NCBI GenBank assembly: GCA_964616985.1
Contig: CAZTVF010000070.1
Span: 1 to 28,861 of the forward strand
Direction of reading: 5' to 3'
DNA length: 28,861 nucleotides
Source: CAZTVF01 sp964616985
GTDB taxonomy: Bacteria; Planctomycetota; Phycisphaerae; SM23-33
The notes beneath the pieces were generated by a model, which saw only the letters and a program-made list of their open reading frames with translations, did not search any database and was not told the DNA's origin. The position numbers were made by a program, and so were the translations under genes. Positions 15,217 through 22,740 of this stretch are shown piece by piece (position 1 is the first letter of the stretch; the number at the start of each line of letters is the position of its first letter).

Positions 15217-15729
15217 GTGGCGTTTCAAAAAGATAACAGTGGTTCGTCCGCAGGCGATGGGCGCGGTACCTTCGAGGACAGCGTCATCAAGATCGACCGC
15301 TATGCCAAGGTGGTCAAGGGCGGTCGGCGGTTCAGCTTCGGCGCGCTGGTCGTCGTCGGTGACCGCCAGTCCCGCGTGGGCCTGGGCTACGGCAAGGCCA
15401 ACGAGGTTCCGCAGGCGGTCGAGAAGGCCGTCGCCGACGCCCGCAAGAACATGATGACCGTCTGTCTCAAGGGCAAGACCATCCCGCACACCGCCAAGGG
15501 CAAGTGTGGCGCGTCTTCGGTGGTGCTGCTGCCGGCCTCCGAGGGCACCGGCGTCATCGCCGGCAAGATGATCCGCCCCTTGCTGGAACTGGCGGGCATT
15601 CATGACGTTCTCACCAAGGCCTATGGCTCGACGCAGCCCAAGAACCTGCTCAAGGCAGGTGTGGACGCGCTGAAGCAGCTCCGCTCGGCGGAGAAAATCG
15701 CAGAATTACGTGGAGTGACCCTCGCATGA
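15217..15729 (+). CDS. rpsE: 30S ribosomal protein S5
   Basis: S5 sits at the mRNA entry side and influences decoding accuracy. Translation starts at GTG 15217, which has a good AGGAG upstream. The 170-residue product has the double-stranded RNA-binding domain with VVKGGRRFSFGALVVVGD and GYGKANEVPQAVEKA. The C-terminal domain contains LLELAGIHDVLTKAYGSTQPKNLLKA. Its TGA overlaps the ATG of rplO (ATGA at 15726). No rpmD (L30) lies between them, although in many bacteria L30 is encoded exactly here. Confidence 0.97.
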   Translation: MAFQKDNSGSSAGDGRGTFEDSVIKIDRYAKVVKGGRRFSFGALVVVGDRQSRVGLGYGKANEVPQAVEKAVADARKNMMTVCLKGKTIPHTAKGKCGASSVVLLPASEGTGVIAGKMIRPLLELAGIHDVLTKAYGSTQPKNLLKAGVDALKQLRSAEKIAELRGVTLA

Positions 15730-16169
15730 AGATCGACGAGATTCTACACAAAGCGGGCAAGTACAAGGTCCGCCGGCGCGTCGGCCGCGGCACCGGTAGC
15801 GGCCAGGGCAAGACGGCCGGCCGCGGCACCAAGGGCTTCTATTCGCGCAGCGGCGCCGCTCGGCGCGTGGGCTATGAAGGCGGGCAGACGCCGATCATCG
15901 CCCGCATCCCCAAGCGCGGCTTCAGCAACTTCAAGTTTCACAAGGAATACCAGGTCGTCAACGTGGCTGACCTGGAGATCATCGACGCCGACACTCGCGT
16001 GGACGGCGCGGTCCTCAAGACGCTGGGCCTCATTCGCGATGCCGACGGCCTCATCAAGGTCCTGGGCACGGGCGAGCTGACCAAGAAGCTGACCGTGGTG
16101 GCAACGAAGTTTTCGGCGGCGGCGGCGGAGAAGATCGCCAAGGCCGGCGGGACGACCGAACAGGTTTAG
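15726..16169 (+). CDS. rplO: 50S ribosomal protein L15
   Basis: L15 is a late-assembly protein of the large subunit with a long glycine-rich N-terminal arm. That arm is present here as RRRVGRGTGSGQGKTAGRG. The segment RRVGYEGGQTPIIARIPKRGFSN follows, and the C-terminus has the usual alternating Lys/Ala strands. The 147-residue length is typical. The start is embedded in the rpsE stop codon. Confidence 0.96.
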   Translation: MKIDEILHKAGKYKVRRRVGRGTGSGQGKTAGRGTKGFYSRSGAARRVGYEGGQTPIIARIPKRGFSNFKFHKEYQVVNVADLEIIDADTRVDGAVLKTLGLIRDADGLIKVLGTGELTKKLTVVATKFSAAAAEKIAKAGGTTEQV

Positions 16170-16189
16170 TTTTCGCCTAGAGGAATGCC

Positions 16190-17737
16190 ATGGCTTTTCG
16201 TATCTTCAAAATAGCGACCGGCGCCATCCTGGGAATCCTGGCGGCCATCCTGTTGTTTCAGGGTGCCGTCGATTTGATCAATGGCGCGGGATCGGTCCTT
16301 TCCCCGGTGGTGCAGATCATCGGCGGGTTGGCCATCCTGGGCGTTTACTGGTACTCCCTCTTCTCGGGCTCTGCCGTCAAACGTTCGCTTGAAAGCATCT
16401 TCTCGATCCCCGAGTTGTTGCGGAAGCTCGCCTTCACCCTGGGCCTGCTGTGCATCTATCGCGTGGGCTTCTACGTCCCGCTGCCCGGCCTGGACCAGGA
16501 AAGAATCGCCAGCTTCATGAAGGGTGCCGAGGGGACTTTCGGCCAGGCCTTGCAGCTGGCCAGCATGTTCACCGGCGGCAACCTTCAGCAGTCGACCCTG
16601 TTCGGCCTGGGCATCATGCCCTACATCTCCGCATCCATCATCTTCCAGTTGCTGGCCACCGTGGTTCCCTCGCTGCAAAAGCTGCAGAAGGAAGGCCCGG
16701 CCGGCTACAAGAAGATTCAGGAATACACCCGCTACGCAACCGTTGTGCTGTGCGTCATCCAGGCCGTCGTCTGGATGAGCAACATGGTCAAGGCCGAGCA
16801 CGGCATGGTCTATGCCGACTACCAGGGCGACATGATGTTGTTCATGGTAGGCGTACTGGGCCTGACCGCCGGCACGATGTTTATGATGTGGCTGGGCGAG
16901 CAGATCGATGAATATGGCATCGGCAACGGCATCAGCTTGCTGATCATGGCCGGCATCGTGGCCCGCCTGCCCGAGGCCGTGCTGAAGCTGCTGTCCACCG
17001 CCCATTTCGACCTCAACTCCACCGGGGGTGACGTGGGCCTGTTGCAGATCCTGTTCCTGGCCGGTGCGTTCGTCTTCGTCGTCGCCGGCTCGATCCTGAT
17101 CACCCAGGCCCAGCGCCGAATCCCCATTCAGCAGGCCAAGCACACGCGTGGCCGCCGCGTCTACGGCGGACAGCGCCACTACATGCCGCTGCGCGTGAAC
17201 CACGGCGGCGTCATGCCGCTGATCTTCGCCTCCAGCTTGATGATCTTCCCGAACCTGATATTCGGATGGATCAGCCGCAGCTGGTACAACGAGTACACCG
17301 CCGCGCTGGATGAGGCCTTCAAGTGGGGCAACTTCACCTACACCGTCGTGGAAGTCGCGATGATCTTCTTCTTCGCTTACTTCTGGACGACCGTCCAGTT
17401 CCGCCCCAAGGAAATGGCCGAGCAGCTCCGCGACTATGGCAGCTTCATCCCCGGCCTGCGTCCGGGCAAGCGGACGGCGGACTATCTTGAGCGCGTCATG
17501 GAGCGCATCACCTACTGCGGTGCGGCGTTCCTGTCCGTGATCGCGGTGATCCCGATGGTCGTGGCCAAGGCGATGAACATCGACTTCCAGATCGCCGCGT
17601 TCCTGGGCGGCACGGGCCTGCTGATTACGGTTTCGGTGACGTTGGACCTGGTGCAGCGTATCGAGTCGAACCTCGTGATGCGTAACTACGGCGGGTTCCT
17701 CGGTGGCAGCAGCCGGATCAAGGGAGCCTATACGTGA
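16190..17737 (+). CDS. secY: Preprotein translocase subunit SecY with extra N-terminal membrane segments
   Basis: SecY is the ten-helix channel of the Sec translocon in the inner membrane. The canonical protein begins near residue 66 (SLESIFSIPELLRKLAFTLG) and runs through the plug region, the cytoplasmic loop QAQRRIPIQQAKHTRGRR and the C5 loop YGSFIPGLRPGKRTADYLE to the last helices. The product is 515 residues against ~430-450 in most bacteria. The extra ~65 residues at the N-terminus hold two hydrophobic stretches, about 8-30 and 38-58. Two added helices would keep the normal cytoplasmic start of helix 1. ATG 16190 has TAGAGGA five bases upstream, and no ATG with a ribosome site lies at the canonical start, so the extension appears real. 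The stop overlaps the adk start. Confidence 0.97.
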   Translation: MAFRIFKIATGAILGILAAILLFQGAVDLINGAGSVLSPVVQIIGGLAILGVYWYSLFSGSAVKRSLESIFSIPELLRKLAFTLGLLCIYRVGFYVPLPGLDQERIASFMKGAEGTFGQALQLASMFTGGNLQQSTLFGLGIMPYISASIIFQLLATVVPSLQKLQKEGPAGYKKIQEYTRYATVVLCVIQAVVWMSNMVKAEHGMVYADYQGDMMLFMVGVLGLTAGTMFMMWLGEQIDEYGIGNGISLLIMAGIVARLPEAVLKLLSTAHFDLNSTGGDVGLLQILFLAGAFVFVVAGSILITQAQRRIPIQQAKHTRGRRVYGGQRHYMPLRVNHGGVMPLIFASSLMIFPNLIFGWISRSWYNEYTAALDEAFKWGNFTYTVVEVAMIFFFAYFWTTVQFRPKEMAEQLRDYGSFIPGLRPGKRTADYLERVMERITYCGAAFLSVIAVIPMVVAKAMNIDFQIAAFLGGTGLLITVSVTLDLVQRIESNLVMRNYGGFLGGSSRIKGAYT

Positions 17738-18384
17738 GAATGATCCTGATGGGTCCTCCGGGCGCCGGCAAGGGCACCCAGGCGAAGCGACTGGCTGATG
17801 AGTTCAAGCTCTCGCACCTTTCCAGCGGCGATATCTTCCGCGCGGAAAAGGCTTCGGGCAGCGACCTCGGCAAGAAGCTTGCGGAATATATGCAGGCCGG
17901 CCAGCTGGTGCCGGATGAGATCGTGGTGTCCATGATGGCCAAGGCCATCGCGCAGTCCAAGAGCGGGTTGCTGCTGGACGGCTTCCCGCGGACCGTGCCC
18001 CAGGCACAGGCGCTGGACGCCCAGTTGGCCAAGGCGAACTCGCCGCTGGACGGCGTGATCGTGATCACGGCCGACGACGGCGCGATCGTCGAGCGAATCA
18101 CGGGTCGGCGCAGCTGCCCCAAGTGCGGCGGCGTGTACCACGTGAAGTTCCTCAAGCCCAAGGCCGACGGCCAATGCGACAAGGGCTGCGGGGCGCTGAC
18201 GCAGCGCGACGACGACAAGGAAGAAGTGGTTCGTTCACGGCTGGAAGCGTATTATCGCCAGACCGAGCCGGTGATCGTGTACTATCGCGGGCTGGGCGAC
18301 CTGAAGATCATCGAGGTCGATGGGAATCGTGCGCCTGACGCGGTGACGACGGCGCTGTTTGACGCGGTGCGCAAGCTGGGCTAG
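17734..18384 (+). CDS. adk: Adenylate kinase
   Basis: The enzyme interconverts ATP + AMP and 2 ADP in the cytoplasm. The 216-residue product has the P-loop GPPGAGKGT (residues 7-15), the AMP-binding LLDGFPRTVPQAQAL and the long lid ending in TQRDDD. The lid has four Cys (128, 131, 148, 152), suggesting a bound zinc. The second pair reads CDKGC, three residues apart instead of the usual two. GTG 17734 overlaps the secY stop as GTGA; ATG 17740 is an alternative start that would drop two residues. Position between secY and map is the common one. Confidence 0.96.
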   Translation: MRMILMGPPGAGKGTQAKRLADEFKLSHLSSGDIFRAEKASGSDLGKKLAEYMQAGQLVPDEIVVSMMAKAIAQSKSGLLLDGFPRTVPQAQALDAQLAKANSPLDGVIVITADDGAIVERITGRRSCPKCGGVYHVKFLKPKADGQCDKGCGALTQRDDDKEEVVRSRLEAYYRQTEPVIVYYRGLGDLKIIEVDGNRAPDAVTTALFDAVRKLG

Positions 18385-18402
18385 GCCCCAAAGGGCAACG
18401 CG

Positions 18403-19179
18403 GTGGCCGTCAGGTTAAAAAGCAAGCAGCAGATTGAAATGATGCGTTCGTCCGGCCGTCTTGTGCGGCTGGTGCTGGACCACCTGGGCGAGATCATTCG
18501 CCCGGGAATAACAACCAAAGAACTGGATGCCGAAGCCGAGAGGATGTGCCTGGCCAACAAGGCCGAGTGCCTCTTCAAGGGCGTTCCCGGCCGCCGGGGC
18601 GTGGGGCCTTTTCCCGCGTGCATCTGTGCGTCGGTGAACGAGCAGCTGGTGCACGGGATCCCGTCGGATCGAAAGATCGTCGACGGCGATATCGTGAGCA
18701 TCGACTTCGGCGTTCGCCTGGACGGCTGGTGCGGCGACGCGGCCAACACGTTCGTGGTGGGGCCGGTGGCCCCCAACGTGCGGCACTTGGTGGACGTGAC
18801 GCAGAACTCGCTGGAGATGGCGGTGCGGATGTGCCGCCCCGGCGTGAAGTGGAGCGCGATCGCCCGCGCGATGCAGCAGTACGTGGAAGGCGAAGGTTTC
18901 TCGGTGGTGCGCGACTTTGTCGGGCACGGCATCGGGCGTGAGATGTGGGAAGAGCCGAAGGTGCCCAACTTCGTCTCGCGCGAGCTGGAACTGCGGGACA
19001 TTGTCCTGGAGCCCGGCATGGTGCTGGCCGTGGAGCCAATGGTGAACATGGGTCTGGCGACGGTGGAGTATGCCCCCGACGGCTGGACGGTAGTGACGAA
19101 AGACCGCTTGCCTGCGGCCCACTTCGAGCACACGCTGGCGATAACCGCCGACGGTGTCGAGGTGCTGACAGGGCGGTAG
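18403..19179 (+). CDS. map: Methionine aminopeptidase, type I
   Basis: It removes the initiator Met from nascent proteins. The 258-residue product carries the complete metal and catalytic set of the family: His84 (LVHGIPSD), Asp101 (SIDFGVRLDG), Asp112, His175 (GHGIGREMWEEP), Glu211 (AVEPM) and Glu242 (HFEHT). The GTG start at 18403 is weakly supported by AAAGGG. No N-terminal zinc-finger or SH3-binding extension is present. infA usually follows in this cluster, but only 63 bases separate map from rpmJ, so infA is not here. Confidence 0.96.
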   Translation: MAVRLKSKQQIEMMRSSGRLVRLVLDHLGEIIRPGITTKELDAEAERMCLANKAECLFKGVPGRRGVGPFPACICASVNEQLVHGIPSDRKIVDGDIVSIDFGVRLDGWCGDAANTFVVGPVAPNVRHLVDVTQNSLEMAVRMCRPGVKWSAIARAMQQYVEGEGFSVVRDFVGHGIGREMWEEPKVPNFVSRELELRDIVLEPGMVLAVEPMVNMGLATVEYAPDGWTVVTKDRLPAAHFEHTLAITADGVEVLTGR

Positions 19180-19242
19180 CAGATAATCTTTGCCGGACGG
19201 TCCGCTGGCACGGCCCAACCCGGCAAGTTTACGAGGTGAAAC

Positions 19243-19356
19243 GTGAAGGTGCGTACGTCAGTCAAGCGAATGTGCGAAAATTGCAAGGTGATACGCCGCC
19301 GCGGCGTGGTGCGGGTGATCTGCACCAACCCCAAGCACAAGCAGCGCCAGGGTTGA
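19243..19356 (+). CDS. rpmJ: 50S ribosomal protein L36
   Basis: This 37-codon gene starts at GTG 19243 and ends with TGA at 19354-19356. It has a strong GAGGTGA site three bases upstream of the start. The product reads MKVRTSVKRMCENCKVI, then RRRGVVRVICTNPKHKQRQG. Zinc ligands Cys11, Cys14, Cys27 and His32 are all in place, so it is the zinc-binding (C+) form. L36 is a late 50S protein near the L7/L12 side. The gene is short enough to be missed by length-filtered gene calls. It sits between map and rpsM, as in other bacteria. Confidence 0.95.
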   Translation: MKVRTSVKRMCENCKVIRRRGVVRVICTNPKHKQRQG

Positions 19357-19377
19357 TCCCCGGCAAGGAGACCAAGC

Positions 19378-19761
19378 ATGCCCCGTGTGGCAGGTGTAGA
19401 CATACCGAACGATAAGCCGACGCGAGTCGCGCTGAATTACATTTATGGCATCGGTCCGGCGACGGCGATCGAGATCTGCGAGAAGGTCGGCATCGACCCG
19501 CAGACCCGGGCGAACAAGCTGACCGAAGAGCAGCTCTCGAAGATTGCGGTCCTTCTGGACAGCGAGTACGTGATCGAGGGTCAGCTGCGTCGTCAGATCC
19601 AGCAGAACATCTCCCGTCTGAAGGAGATCAGCTGCTATCGCGGTTCGCGGCATCGCCGCGGCCTGCCGGTTCGCGGGCAGCGGACCAAGACCAACGCCCG
19701 TACCCGCAAGGGTCCCCGCAAGACGGTCGCCGGAAAGAAGTCCGTTAAGGAGATGCGCTAG
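19378..19761 (+). CDS. rpsM: 30S ribosomal protein S13
   Basis: S13 forms head bridges to the large subunit and touches the P-site tRNA. The 127-residue product begins MPRVAGVDIPNDKPTRVALNYIYGIG and includes YRGSRHRRGLPVRGQRTKTNARTRKG near the C-terminus. That basic tail reaches the decoding site. The length is normal. It opens the alpha group 21 bases after rpmJ with no visible promoter of its own. Confidence 0.97.
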   Translation: MPRVAGVDIPNDKPTRVALNYIYGIGPATAIEICEKVGIDPQTRANKLTEEQLSKIAVLLDSEYVIEGQLRRQIQQNISRLKEISCYRGSRHRRGLPVRGQRTKTNARTRKGPRKTVAGKKSVKEMR

Positions 19762-19764
19762 ACC

Positions 19765-20148
19765 ATGGCTATCGAAAAGAAAGTCAAGAAGATCAAGCGT
19801 CACGTCGCCAAGGGCATTGCCCACGTCAAGGCGACGTTCAACAACACCTTGGTCACCATCACCGATGGCAACGGCGACGTGCTCACGACGGCGTCGGCCG
19901 GCACGGTCGGCTTCAAGGGCTCGCGCAAGAGCACGCCGTTTGCAGCCCAGCGAGCGGCCGAAACCGCCGCCGGCAAGGCCCGCAAGATGGGCGTGACCGA
20001 GGTGGAAGTGGTGGTCAAGGGTCCCGGCAGCGGCCGGGAAAGCGCCATCACCGCCCTGCAGGCCGCGGGCCTCAAGGTGGTGTCGATCGAGGATGTCACG
20101 CCGGTTCCGCACAACGGCTGCCGTCCCCCCAAGAAGCGGCGCGTGTAA
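19765..20148 (+). CDS. rpsK: 30S ribosomal protein S11
   Basis: S11 lies on the platform of the small subunit near the mRNA exit. The 127-residue product has GIAHVKATFNNTLVTITDGNGDV and GFKGSRKSTPFAAQRAAE in the body. The family end VTPVPHNGCRPPKKRRV is present; the Asn-Gly there is the site of isoaspartate formation in E. coli. The gene follows rpsM by three bases. Confidence 0.97.
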   Translation: MAIEKKVKKIKRHVAKGIAHVKATFNNTLVTITDGNGDVLTTASAGTVGFKGSRKSTPFAAQRAAETAAGKARKMGVTEVEVVVKGPGSGRESAITALQAAGLKVVSIEDVTPVPHNGCRPPKKRRV

Positions 20149-20167
20149 GGACAGCAAAGGCATACCC

Positions 20168-20185
20168 CCCGCGGCCCCCCGCGGG
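20168..20185 (+). promoter_or_regulatory. Hairpin before rpsD, possible S4 operator
   Basis: CCCGCGG (20168-20174) pairs perfectly with CCGCGGG (20179-20185) around a CCCC loop, and the 10-mer CCCCCCGCGG is tandemly duplicated here. S4 represses alpha-operon translation through an mRNA pseudoknot in E. coli. The position directly before rpsD makes a similar role conceivable, but the E. coli structure lies before rpsM and is not recognisable here. Confidence 0.3.
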
Positions 20186-20211
20186 CAAGGATTCATAGGA
20201 GCAGATAGGCA

Positions 20212-20844
20212 ATGGGACGATATACAGGACCGAAATGCAGGCTGTGCCGCCGCGAGGGCGTCAAGCTGATGATGCGCGGCGCCCGCTGCGAAACGGCAAA
20301 GTGCCCGCTGGAGCGCCAGTGGCGCAATTTCCCGCCTGGCCAGCATAACTGGCGTCGCGGGCGCGGCAGCGAGTACGGCCTCCGCCTGCGCGAGAAGCAG
20401 AAGGTGAAACGCTACTACGGCGTGTTCGAGGCCCAGTTCATCAAGTACTTCCGCATGGCCGAACGTGGCAAGGGCAATACGGGAGCGACTTTATTGAGCT
20501 TGCTCGAACGGCGCCTGGACAATATTATCTTCAAGCTAGGTTTTGCGCCATCGCGTTCGGCCGCCCGCGTCGCGATCGTGCACGGTCACTTCCATGTGAA
20601 TGGCCGGCGCGTGAATGTCCCGGGTTACCTCACTCGCATTGGCGACAAGATCTCGATGAAGGAATCGGAAAAGTCAAAGAAGATGGTTCGCGCGTGCCTG
20701 GAAGAGTTGGGCGAGCCGCATGTGCAGAACTGGCTGAAGCTGGATCCGACCAAGCTGGAAGCCGAGGTCCTTGCCGTCCCCACCCGTGAGGACGTCATGA
20801 TCCCCGTGGAAGAGAACCGCATCGTCGAGCTTTGCAGTCAGTAA
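20212..20844 (+). CDS. rpsD: 30S ribosomal protein S4 (zinc form)
   Basis: S4 nucleates 16S rRNA folding of the 30S body and guards the mRNA entry tunnel. The 210-residue product has a zinc-binding N-terminus with Cys9, Cys12, Cys26 and Cys31. The S4 RNA-binding domain contains LERRLDNIIFKLGFAPSRSAARVAIVHGHFHVNGRRVN. It is a complete protein with the usual length. A spacer of 63 bases containing a stable hairpin separates it from rpsK. Confidence 0.97.
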   Translation: MGRYTGPKCRLCRREGVKLMMRGARCETAKCPLERQWRNFPPGQHNWRRGRGSEYGLRLREKQKVKRYYGVFEAQFIKYFRMAERGKGNTGATLLSLLERRLDNIIFKLGFAPSRSAARVAIVHGHFHVNGRRVNVPGYLTRIGDKISMKESEKSKKMVRACLEELGEPHVQNWLKLDPTKLEAEVLAVPTREDVMIPVEENRIVELCSQ

Positions 20845-20902
20845 CGCGGCACATACAGCGATTAGTCGAACCTTTGGACCCCACAGTGGGAGGCAAAGAT
20901 AA

Positions 20903-21922
20903 ATGCGAATCAGGTGGCGTGGCCTTGAATTGCCTACTCGGGTTGTAAACGATCAAGCCGTTTCAACCCCGACGTATGGCCGTTTCTCCGTCGAGCCGTT
21001 CGAACGCGGCTTCGGCATCACCGTCGGCAACTCCCTCAGAAGGATTCTTCTGAGCAGCCTGGAAGGCGCTGCCGTGACCAGCGTGAAAATCGCCGGGGCA
21101 CAGCATGAGTTCACCGCCTTGCCGGGCGTCCAGGAAGATGTCACCGACATCATCCTCAACATCAAGAGCCTCATCGTCAAGTCGCACTCCGATGAGGCCA
21201 AGACCATCCGCGTCCATAGCGAAGTGAAGGGCGCGGTGACGGCCGGCATGATCGAAAGCGATCCGGCCATCGAGATCGTGAACAAGGATCTCGTCCTGGC
21301 CACCCTCACCGACAACGTCGCCTTCGACCTGGAGCTGGTGGTCCAGACCGGGCGCGGGTACGTTCCGGCCGAGGAAATGCTCGATCCCGACGCCGACCAG
21401 GAAATCGGCCGCATCTGCGTTGATGCGTCCTTCTCCCCGGTGACCCGCGTCCGCTATCGGACCGAGGACACCCGCGTCGGCCAGAAGACCAATTACGACC
21501 GGCTGGTGCTGGAAGTGTGGACCAACGGCACGATCACGCCCGAGATGGCGATGGTCGAGGCCGCCAAGATCCTCCGCAAGCACCTCAACCCGTTCGTCGA
21601 GTACTTCGAACTGGGCGAGCAGATTGTCGAGTCCGGCCCGGCCGAGGCGGTTCAGGACGTGGACGTGGAGCTGCAGAAGAAGCTCTCCATGAGCGTTCAC
21701 GAGCTGGAGCTGTCGGTGCGTGCGAACAACTGCCTCGAGGCCGCGAAGATCGAGACCGTCGGGCAGCTGGCGAGGATGACCGAGTCGGATCTGCTGAAGA
21801 TCCGCAGCTTCGGCAAGACCTCGTTGCGTGAAGTGAAGCGGCGGCTGCAAGACCTGGGGCTGTCGCTGGGCATGGACGTTGGTGCGTCCGCCCAGGAAAA
21901 CCAGGTAGAATCACAGAGCTAA
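20903..21922 (+). CDS. rpoA: DNA-directed RNA polymerase subunit alpha
   Basis: Alpha dimerises to start polymerase assembly and its C-terminal domain contacts UP elements and activators. The 339-residue product has the N-terminal domain with GFGITVGNSLRRILLSSLEGAAV and the dimer/assembly strands. A linker near residues 235-260 leads to the C-terminal domain LSVRANNCLEAAKIETVGQL and LRSFGKTSL-like helix-hairpin-helix. The Arg equivalent to E. coli Arg265 is present in VRANNC, so UP-element binding should be possible. ATG 20903 follows GGGAGG by nine bases. Confidence 0.97.
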   Translation: MRIRWRGLELPTRVVNDQAVSTPTYGRFSVEPFERGFGITVGNSLRRILLSSLEGAAVTSVKIAGAQHEFTALPGVQEDVTDIILNIKSLIVKSHSDEAKTIRVHSEVKGAVTAGMIESDPAIEIVNKDLVLATLTDNVAFDLELVVQTGRGYVPAEEMLDPDADQEIGRICVDASFSPVTRVRYRTEDTRVGQKTNYDRLVLEVWTNGTITPEMAMVEAAKILRKHLNPFVEYFELGEQIVESGPAEAVQDVDVELQKKLSMSVHELELSVRANNCLEAAKIETVGQLARMTESDLLKIRSFGKTSLREVKRRLQDLGLSLGMDVGASAQENQVESQS

Positions 21923-21946
21923 CCTCCAGCAGAAGAAGGTTGTGTC

Positions 21947-22510
21947 ATGCGTCATAGAATGACCGTTCGCCATCTTAGCCGCACCACCAGCCACCGGCTG
22001 GCGCTGAGGCGCAATATGGCCCAGTCGCTGTTCCAGCACGGCGCCATCCGCACCACCGAGCCCAAGGCCAAGGAACTGCGGAAGTTCGTCGAGAGGCTGA
22101 TCACCATCGCCAAGAAGGGCACGCTGTACGCCCGCCGCCGCGTCATCGCCGAGATGCGCGACCGCGCGATGGCCGACAACGACGGCGAGATCCAGGATCA
22201 GAGCGTCGTCCAGAAGCTGTTCAGCGAAGTCGCCCCGCGCTATGCCAATCGCGCCGGCGGCTACACCCGCATCATCCATCTGGCTGAGCGCCGCATCGGT
22301 GACGCCGGCTCGCAGGTCCTGCTGCAGCTGGTCGAAGAGACCCCCATCGAGACGCCCGCCTCCCCGTCGACCTCCAGCCGCCGCAAGGCCCGGGCCGACA
22401 AGCGTCGCAAGATGTCCGCCGGCCAGACCCCCAAGGCCCAGGCCGCTGTTCCCGCCGAGGCCGCTCCCGCCGAGGAGCCCAAGGCCGAAGGCGAACAGGC
22501 CAAGGAATAG
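21947..22510 (+). CDS. rplQ: 50S ribosomal protein L17 with C-terminal extension
   Basis: L17 lies near the tunnel exit of the large subunit. The core, MRHRMTVRHLSRTTSHRLALRRN through RIIHLAERRIGDAGSQVLLQLVEE, ends near residue 130, the usual full length. About 55 further residues are added. They begin with Ser/Pro, then have a basic cluster RRKARADKRRK, and end Ala/Pro/Glu-rich (AAPAEEPKAEGEQAKE). The tail keeps the local codon usage and is probably disordered. The gene closes the alpha group and is followed 18 bases later by a strong terminator. Confidence 0.97.
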   Translation: MRHRMTVRHLSRTTSHRLALRRNMAQSLFQHGAIRTTEPKAKELRKFVERLITIAKKGTLYARRRVIAEMRDRAMADNDGEIQDQSVVQKLFSEVAPRYANRAGGYTRIIHLAERRIGDAGSQVLLQLVEETPIETPASPSTSSRRKARADKRRKMSAGQTPKAQAAVPAEAAPAEEPKAEGEQAKE

Positions 22511-22528
22511 TCCAAACGTAACTCAATG

Positions 22529-22558
22529 ACGCGGCGGGCCCCAAACCCGCCGCGTTTT
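22529..22558 (+). terminator. Intrinsic terminator of the ribosomal protein block
   Basis: ACGCGGCGGG (22529-22538) pairs perfectly with CCCGCCGCGT (22546-22555) around a seven-base loop, followed by TTTT. It lies 18 bases after the rplQ stop and is the only clear terminator from rpsL onward on this strand. Confidence 0.9.
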
Positions 22559-22599
22559 CGCGCGCACAGGTTGAATGGGTGTTGTTCCCAAAGGGGAAG

Positions 22600-22650
22600 G
22601 TCTCTCCCCGGCGCACCCTCACCCGGGCCTGCGGCCCGACCTCTCCCTCG
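22600..22650. repeat. CT-rich dispersed-type repeat remnant
   Basis: Between the terminator and pflA there is a CT-rich stretch with CTCTCCCC, ACCCTCACC and CCTCTCCC spaced around the hairpin CGGGCC-TGC-GGCCCG (22624-22638). This layout resembles dispersed short repeats seen in many GC-rich genomes. One copy only is visible here, so repeat status is unproven. Confidence 0.3.
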
Positions 22651-22659
22651 AGGGGTTTG

Positions 22660-22701
22660 AAAAGGCGGCCTTCCCCGGGGTGGCGGCCTTCCCAGGCCGC
22701 C
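22660..22701 (-). terminator. Terminator-like structure after pflA
   Basis: On the - strand, GGCGGCCT (22701-22694) can pair with AGGCCGCC at 22689-22682, or with a second copy of AGGCCGCC at 22671-22664 that is followed by TTTT (22663-22660). The duplicated arm gives two mutually exclusive hairpins. It lies about 40 bases after the pflA stop. Confidence 0.55.
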
Positions 22702-22740
22702 GCCAAGAGCGGCTTGTGGCGGGTGCGGTAGCGCTTTGCT

